Origin: Blasia pusilla
Taxonomy: Eukaryota > Marchantiophyta > Marchantiopsida > Blasiales
Assembly (NCBI GenBank): GCA_050084515.1
Contig: CM114274.1
Span: forward strand, 13,888,001 to 13,952,000
Direction of reading: 5' to 3'
DNA length: 64,000 bases
Below are positions 57,201-64,000 of the stretch, piece after piece. The notes under the pieces are model-generated. The model worked only from the letters and a program-made list of their open reading frames with translations. It was not told where the DNA came from and did not search any database. The number at the start of each line of letters is the position of its first letter. The stretch's first letter is position 1. Position numbers and translations under genes: made by a program.

Positions 57201-59374
57201 TATGCCCATTTCTTACCTAAGACTAGTCATAAGACATGTGCGCGTCTTGCCTAGCATGAGCCTTAAAACCGGATCTACAATCATTCCTAGTATCGCAACT
57301 AGCTAATCTAGATCTACAATCATTCCTAGTATCACAACAATGTCTTCCCTCCTTGGATCCAAAATCATGACTCGCTTCCCAGGTCGCCACTAGCGTGGGC
57401 GCCATACACTTAGCTATGTGCAACACGGATGGGTGTCAAACCAGACATTGTCATCAAAGTATGTACGTTTCTTAGCTAGTAATACAAACCACTTCTACTA
57501 AATTATACAATTTTTGGCTCAAAATTGTACAACTACTACAAGCACTTTCTAGAATCGTAGTGGAAGTAGCCAATAGAAATATCTTCCAATGATGCTCAAG
57601 ATGCAAGCCCTAAGCATGGACTTTGATGTTTGGCTCACATAAAAAAAACTCCACTATAGCATTGTAGTGCTCAGAAAGGAATATGTCAATCATTCCCAAC
57701 ATATGATTTGAATGAAAAATTAGAAATCTCCAAATCTTTTGAGTAGTCAAAATTTTTCAGGAGTTAATCATTTTCCACATCTTGTTAAGATTGAATGGAA
57801 CCCATTCTTCTTAGAACCTTTGGCTTTAAATTTATAAGGAATGTCTACAATGGCGGAAGTATATTCCTTCTTAGGGATGATAAGGTAATAATGTCTATCA
57901 TCACCAAAAAAACTCACATGCTCTTGTTCAATGCTACAAGAGGAACTGTATGTAGAGCCAAGGTGCCATTGTGTTTCAAATTAATACATGTAGCCGGTCT
58001 CTTTGTGTAGATTGCATTTGGCTTTCTCCACAAACTACATGTACAAAGGACTATGGAATATGATTTCTAGAGGGTTCCTCATCATTATTTTCAACCCTCA
58101 AAGAATTCTTCGAACCTTTCTTCCCCACAATAATATGACAAGGAAAAGTAATTTCTTAGTTAGCTTTACCAAAGGGAGAGGTTTTCAAATTCAATATGAC
58201 AAGTGATTTAGACCAACAAGATGTTGGGACTAGTTACTTCAAGTTGCAAGAATGATCGTCAATTCTAATAATCAAGATTATGAGTTCCTTGTGAGGAATG
58301 GGTGATTGAAATTATGGAATACCTAATCCAAGTCACTCTATACATTGTGCATGTGTCAAGTGATCGAGATCATTGGATATATGGTCCTCATCAATGCAAT
58401 AGGTATGCATCTATCCAATGATTGGCAATATGAACTCAATAACCCAGTAATGATTGAGACAATAGAATGTATGTCTTTAATCACTCCCTTGACAATTAAC
58501 CATTAATTGGGACTATCTCACTAGTGACTCTAAGCATACCAATGACCGATTCCCTACAACTATGATCTCAATCACTTAATTGTTAATAGTGAATGATTCA
58601 AAACAAGAACAAGACCACGCTCAACCTAAATTTTTATTGGGATTATCCATTATTGATCTTTATCACATTCTACACCAAACTGCATCTACTTCATCTAAGA
58701 CCAAAAGAAAACAAGGGAGAATGTGAAATAAATTTAGTTCTTGGTTTTTCAGTATTCAAATGAAAGACTCAAGCTTCACATTGTTTATTACCTCAAGGAA
58801 GTGCTCCTTAATTACAAATCTGCCAACATGATACTTTCAATAAGTTCACCAAAAAATTTCATATCTTCTGGAGAGATTTCACCTCATACATATCTAGACA
58901 AACTACATGAATGACATCTTCTTATTCATAAACCTTTGGAGGAGCTTTACAGTAACCTACTCATCCTTCATTCTCTAAACCAAGTTTTTCCATAAATTGA
59001 ATATTTGATAATATTTTTCAAAAAAATTCTGAATATTCAATCCCAAATTTTCTGTTGGACATCCCATTATTGACATAGAACCTATATTTTAATCCATAAA
59101 GAAACTGAAAACCTGAATATTCCCAAAAAAGTCTACAAAAATTCTCAAAAATTCCTTACCAAACATTCAATCCTGAATATTTTGATGAGTGTTCTTCCTA
59201 GCATTTACTTTCATTTCATTGGCAAGTTCCATTAGTGAAACTTGCCAATAAAATATTTCTCTCATCTTGCCTCCCTTCGAGGATTTCTCTATGGACTTAC
59301 CCTTCACGCATCGGTGTGTATGATGTCTTGTTTTGACCTAGAGATTACCAAAGGGTGATTTGGATCTAAAATTG
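54300..59374. other. AT-rich region without recognised gene
   Basis: Long A/T runs and short frames only. 56740-57000 is weakly repeated at 59800-60060 in the same orientation. The frame at 57795-58010 has no family I can name. Confidence 0.5.
56740..57000 (+). repeat. diverged direct repeat, copy 1 (copy 2 at 59800-60060)
   Basis: Shared words in order: GTC(A/G)TAGA-TTCAA-CTCTACT, TTTGAGTTTT, AAGAAGCCTCTTCCC-AA and CTCCCCAAGT. Spacing is about 3.05 kb. They could be old LTRs of a dead element, but nothing coding lies between. Confidence 0.5.
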
Positions 59375-59790
59375 GGATCATGAGGCTTTATAATTCCAAT
59401 ATATTACCTTCCTAGAAAAGTGATCAACTTCATAAGGCTCAATGTAACCATCCATTCTTATGGAAAATATGAGCGGGATCAAGGAGTTCCATAATTTCCA
59501 TACTTTTCCTTAAAAGAGTGATGAGGATCATGAATCAAACTCCATGATGAGGAAGAGTGTGCTTCCTTAAAGAATGCGACAAGGATTATGAGGCTCCATG
59601 ATTCCAATCAATTTTCAAGAAAGAGTGATGGAGATCATGAGGCTTTATGATTTTGATAATCCTCTTGGAAAAATGATTGAGTTCATGAGGCTCCATATTT
59701 GTGATTACACTCTCTGAAAAAATGATCAAGATTATTGAACTCTAGGATTCCAATCATTCTACTTTCCTAGAAAAATTCAATGGAATCACG
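59375..59790. repeat. degenerate tandem repeat around GATCATGAGGCTCCATGATTCCAAT
   Basis: About seven units of 50-60 bases share GA-GATCATGAGGCT, a CATGATTCCAAT-like block and TCCT-GAAAA-AGTGAT. Drift is strong. Confidence 0.65.
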
Positions 59791-59799
59791 ATCATTCAC

Positions 59800-60060
59800 T
59801 TTAAGTTGTAGTTTGGGTTTGTCGTAGAGTTCAATCTCTACTCCTTATTATCCCATAAAGAGATCCTCATTTTGAGTTTTATGAGCAAAATTCTTGGATG
59901 GAGTATCAAGTACCCAACCTCTTGGATGTTTCATAATCAAATCAAGGTAGATACCAAGCGCTAAACAAATCCGAGTCCCTCGAGGTGCATGCCATCTCTG
60001 TAAGAAGCCTCTTCCCTAAACCTCAACTAATCTCCCCAAGTTGCTCACCTAAAAAAAGCG
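59800..60060 (+). repeat. diverged direct repeat, copy 2
   Basis: Counterpart of 56740-57000, same orientation. Confidence 0.5.
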
Positions 60061-60447
60061 AAATGGTCATTTCCCAAAGTAAATGGTTAGTTCAAAGTTA
60101 AATGGCCAAATACAGACTTATGTCCGTGGGGGGCCCGGGTCCCCGACCGAGCCCGCTTAGCCTGCCATGTAGACCTAGGATGATGGAGCCCACACCCGTT
60201 TTTTGGCCCACTAGGGCCCACAAGGCAGGCTTTGGGTAGCCATTTGTTATAGGTACCTACCCATTTGTTATAGGTACTGTGGGGTTCTCTTAAGAAACCC
60301 CACCTTTCCTATCCCTTATCTTGGGCCCTTGGTTTTGGCCCACAACCTATACACACTTTTTGAGGGTTACTATGAGCTTAGGTGTTGGAGTCTAGATTCC
60401 TTCTTGGGAGAGGATGGATGTGGATCCATATGCTAATGTAAATCCAT

Positions 60448-60996
60448 GAATGAATTTGACTTGGGTATCAATGAGGAACAATTATCCTCTTCCAAAAAAT
60501 TGATGATCTGTTCGATAGATTGTCAAGGGCTAATTACTTCAGTAGGATTGACTTGGAGTCAAAATACTACCAGATTCGGAGAGTTGGAGAAAATATAGAG
60601 AAGACTTCATGTAGGACAAGATATGGCTTGTTTGAGTTTGTAGTGATGCCCATCAGTATGTGTAATGCGCCTCCAATGTTCACCACGTTGATGAACTTCA
60701 TCTTTCATAAGGAGACGGATGAATATGTGATCGTCTACATTGATGACATATTGATCTATTCGAAGTCACTAGAGGAGCACGCTCGATACTTGAGGGCAGA
60801 GTTGTCGAAACTTAGAGCGAACAAGTTGTACGTGAATGTGGAAAAAAGCAAATTCGGACTAAACCATATCAAATTCTTGGATCATGTGGTTAGCAAAGAT
60901 GGAGTTAATTTGAATATGGATAAAGTGAAAGTGATTTCCAAGTGGAAACCGCCTTCTATAGTGATGGGAATGAGGAGCTTCATTCGATCGGGTTAG
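60448..60996 (+). pseudogene. Ty3/gypsy reverse transcriptase fragment, different lineage
   Basis: NNYPLPK, a small shift, then DDLFDRLSRANYFSRIDLESKYYQIR, TRYGLFEFVVMP, VIVYIDDILIYSKSLEEH and NLMDKVKVI-KWKPP. This is the standard plant chromovirus-like RT core, and it differs clearly from the RT at 46 kb (YIDDILIYS versus YIDDILVFS; LFEFVVMP versus WKFLPFG). Asn and Thr residues at the first NAP-F block are partly altered. RNase H and integrase are absent. Confidence 0.85.
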
Positions 60997-63900
60997 GTTA
61001 AGAAAAAAATTGATGATTCTGGATAGAATTGCTTTGCTGAGTTTGGCAATATATTTGCAAACAAGTGTTTTTGTAATGCACGCTTAGAGTCTCATGTCCT
61101 AGGAGTTAATTCATTCATTAGGTTTAAGAAGTGAGCTAAATTAAAGAGCGATAATTAAAATAACTATCACGGGCTAGTAGCAGTTTAAAAATTGTTTAAA
61201 AAAAAGTTGAAAAAAAAATGTTGAACAGCATTGAAATGGTATACCAACGTCCACACATATGCGACTGCAGATGTTTTGATGCATAAGACACGATACATCT
61301 AGAGTTAGGATCAGGTTCTTGAAACGCGGGAATCGGGCTTCCTTATTTCCGGTCAAACCTGGGTGGTGGCAAATCCAAGAACTTTCCCCAAAGTCAGCGG
61401 ATGAGCAGTAGTCATGACCGGTTCTGGGATTTGCGCAAAACATAGAAAGAAAGAACTGTGACGAACAGAACTCGTGAACGTTGGATTATGAATTCCATGA
61501 TCTGAAAAGAAATTCTTTCGATCGAAGCGGCCCCATGTGGTGGATGGTGCTTCAAATTGACCAGTCAAACAACCACGATTCTCAAGCGCTGGTAGCTAGT
61601 GCAGCCCCAATTGGCCACCACGGTCAGATTCTGACAGCGAATTGAACGAAAAGCGCGGAAGACCAGACGATCCGAAGGGTTTTCCGGACAGAGTCCTTCG
61701 ACACACAAGAGCTCAGGCTCGTTTGACTGATTTCTATTCGCACCGATCCGAGAGAACGGGGATGGTCGTGCCACCACAGTTCCTGAACACATCCTACTCG
61801 GTAGTAGCTATAGTCACAAACAAGTTTCTTTGGGAGGCTTCTCTTGAACAACCACCGTCGACCTCCTTTCTTGCATACTAGCTCGGATGGTTTGACATCG
61901 TCTATTCTCAGAAATTGAACTCGTAATAGCTAAAAGGTGCTTCTGGCTAATTTCGGAGAACCACGCGCACTTGAAACTGTTCACACTTGAGCTTCGAAGT
62001 CCACGTGCACTTTCCCCTCAACTTCCTTACGCAGCAACCGGAGGTCGTTTTCAGAGAAAGTTGAACTTTGAAGTAGATGTTGCCACCTCCGAATCGGCTT
62101 CAGCACTTGCTGCAAGACTCGGAAGTTGAAACCGCTGGCATGGCTTGAAGATTCCATCGGGACTCAATCGTGAACCCGAGTTTTTGTAAAAAATGAAACC
62201 TCACAAGAGTTGTACAGCACTCTTTCTCCAGTTGTGATGACGTAGGGATGGCTGATTCTGTACACCTTTACAGTACTACAGTCCTACGTTCTCTCTTGCT
62301 GAGGGACGACGGATAACTGGACATGACTGGTGGACCGAAGGCTAGATAATGCTTATGGCCCCAAATGATCCTGCTGCTGCTTCTGAAATGGGGAAAAAAA
62401 AATTCATTTCAGATCCATCGAGGCGAGAAGTCCTTTGTAGATGCAGAGGAATAAACTTAAACGATCTCTGAAACTGGCCTGTCTGTTTTTCTGGCATCCC
62501 TGAAAGGCATTGGCGTTTTTTGTGTAAGGATTTTCCTGGAACACCGGAGGTTCTGGTCTTGAAAACTACTAGTCTAAGATTGCCTGCTCCAAGGTCTTTC
62601 TATTCTGAGACTCCTTCCTTCTGAGCTTCCGTTCCTTGTTAGAACTCCAAATCGTGGTGCTAGAATCATGAATCCCCACCTCACAACAGACCTAGAACTC
62701 ATGAATCCGGTCCATGTAGTAGGAGTTCGACGTTAGGCCAAACCATGATGTCCTCACTACCTGAAAATAGGCGTTCTGGCCCTCGTTCTGACGAGGTTCG
62801 GGCCTCTGCATAAACTATTACAGTCGATCGAAATGGAGGTTGAGTTATATATAAAGAGGATTCCCGGTCCTGAGATCGACTTGGGTCAACTCAGCATTTT
62901 TTCTCATGCTGCAGATCAATCATGGGACGAGACAGTCTACAGGCTTATGGAAGAAACAAGACATGCGTAAAAGTCCATCTTTTACGCATCATTTGGGTTG
63001 AGTTACATAAATTAGAGGAAGCTAGAGCCCTTCGGGAAAAACAAAACATGAATGATATGGGTTTCGGGAAACCATCGAAGAACAAGGAGAGCATTCAAAA
63101 AGCCGAATTCAAGCGAAATACTATACAAGCTAACCTCACCGATAACATAAACAATAGCAATCCTAATCCGAACCCCATCGATCCAGGGGAAGTGGTGAGG
63201 TAAGCATCCACCCATGAACCAACCCTCTTCCTAACGGACCCAAACCTCAAAGGAAATATGCACTCTCCATCATCCCGTGGCCTATGCCACTACTTCGAGA
63301 CTACCCCTTCCTCTCTCTCTTCAACATGAGCATCCATGATGTATGATGTAGATATATCATTCATTTTGAGGTAGATTTCTAGTCCTCCAATGAGGGCATG
63401 TTGGGCTCGTTCTATTCAAGTCAAAATTTCAAACATTCATGGGTTCCACGGACGAGATCTTGCTTTTGAAGGAAAGTGGGAATTTTTTCAGATTCTTTAT
63501 GAGTAGAATAAGTTACGTGGGGGGTTCGCCTACCTGCGTCCCCTACTTACGTCATCCATGACCTAAGTAGAGGATACCACTACTTTTGGACAATGTTAAC
63601 AGAGGCCAAAACTGAGGTATTTCATTGTAGAAAGCTTCTGAAAATCCGTCTATGAATCGGACTTAAATGATTCGGTCCCGGGTAAAACCTCCCCAGATCT
63701 TTTCTGACATCCCTGGGTCATGGATCTTCCATGACTTAGGTACATGATTTTAAGTTATTTCAACTAAACCATTTGAAAATTTAACGTAGCCGGGGATACC
63801 GGGAAAAGTTGGCGGTTCCGATTACAGGTGTTCAAATACTAACAGCAGTCCGGAGGAGAGCTAACAGGGTGCGTTGATGTGATGTGAGGAAATACCAAGT

Positions 63901-64000
63901 GATCGCAGAGAGCATCGCCCTAAAGCACCCTCACCTTGCCCCGCTGCTAAACTAGCGGAGAAAGAACGGAATGTGATGAGCTCTTGAGTCTAAACCTTTC
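60997..64000. other. no recognised gene; one possible short gene at 62922
   Basis: Medium GC content, short frames, no TE motif. See the entry at 62846-63203 for the only promoter-like arrangement. Confidence 0.5.
62922..63203 (+). CDS. hypothetical 93-residue protein
   Basis: ATG lies 76 bases after a TATA-like TTATATATAAAGAG (62845-62858), a plausible plant promoter spacing. The product begins MGRDSLQAYGRNKTCVKV and ends in an Asn/Pro-rich NNSNPNPNPIDPGEVVR. A charged helix (HKLEEARALREKQN) lies in the middle. I do not recognise it. It could equally be chance. Confidence 0.25.
   Translation: MGRDSLQAYGRNKTCVKVHLLRIIWVELHKLEEARALREKQNMNDMGFGKPSKNKESIQKAEFKRNTIQANLTDNINNSNPNPNPIDPGEVVR

Noticed and set aside
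57795-58206. Two adjacent frames as a Copia-like polyprotein
   Set aside because: No GAG-pre-integrase, integrase or RT motif can be identified.
56740-60060. Direct repeats as LTRs of a complete element
   Set aside because: No coding region, TG...CA ends or target duplication could be found between or around them.

Overview
The window looks like repeat-rich nuclear DNA of a streptophyte, most likely a non-seed land plant; that placement is inference from the mobile-element mix. I see no bacterial or organellar gene layout and no intact host gene. Almost every recognisable coding stretch belongs to a transposable element, and many elements are nested in one another. Layout: 1-400, fragment of an R2-like non-LTR element (minus). 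2345-2770, LTR-like fragment. 3880-6915, relic of a Ty3/gypsy element split by a solo LTR (4205-5208). 7322-7822, two mini-Helitrons. 8010-8745, hairpins and a degenerate minisatellite. 9827-10500, a 180-bp tandem repeat. 10657-13222 plus 26307-26420, one hAT transposase gene split by a 13.1-kb CACTA transposon (13223-26306) with terminal inverted repeats, a CAC target duplication, TNP2 and TNPA-like genes and subterminal repeats. 27056-30120, R2-like non-LTR element with zinc finger, reverse transcriptase and restriction-like endonuclease. 32060-37271, rotting autonomous Helitron carrying a MITE (33938-34229) and a solo LTR (35736-36693). 39980-49749, a young Ty3/gypsy element. 53646-54295, another R2-like fragment (minus). 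60448-60996, an isolated Ty3 reverse-transcriptase fragment. The stretches between are AT-rich or unrecognised. 

The centrepiece is the 39980-49749 element. Its long terminal repeats are about 96% identical by my manual count. Between gag and reverse transcriptase it carries a C5 cytosine DNA methyltransferase of DNMT3/DRM-like layout, with the PCQ nucleophile motif, the ENV motif and an R-P-R box. The enzyme is in the same reading frame as the reverse transcriptase, with one TAG between them. The integrase region ends in a canonical C4HC3 PHD finger. So the element encodes both a DNA-methylation writer and a probable histone-tail reader. Its long 5' leader also holds an antisense 5S-rRNA-like segment and a 24-bp perfect palindrome. 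Ty3/gypsy elements with embedded DNA methyltransferases are known from the charophyte alga Klebsormidium; whether this lineage has been described I cannot tell. 

The nested insertions can be resolved to the base: removing each insert and one target duplication rejoins the interrupted reading frame for the hAT/CACTA and Helitron/MITE pairs, and rejoins the recognisable Helitron helicase motif across the solo LTR. Insertion order is therefore readable directly from sequence.
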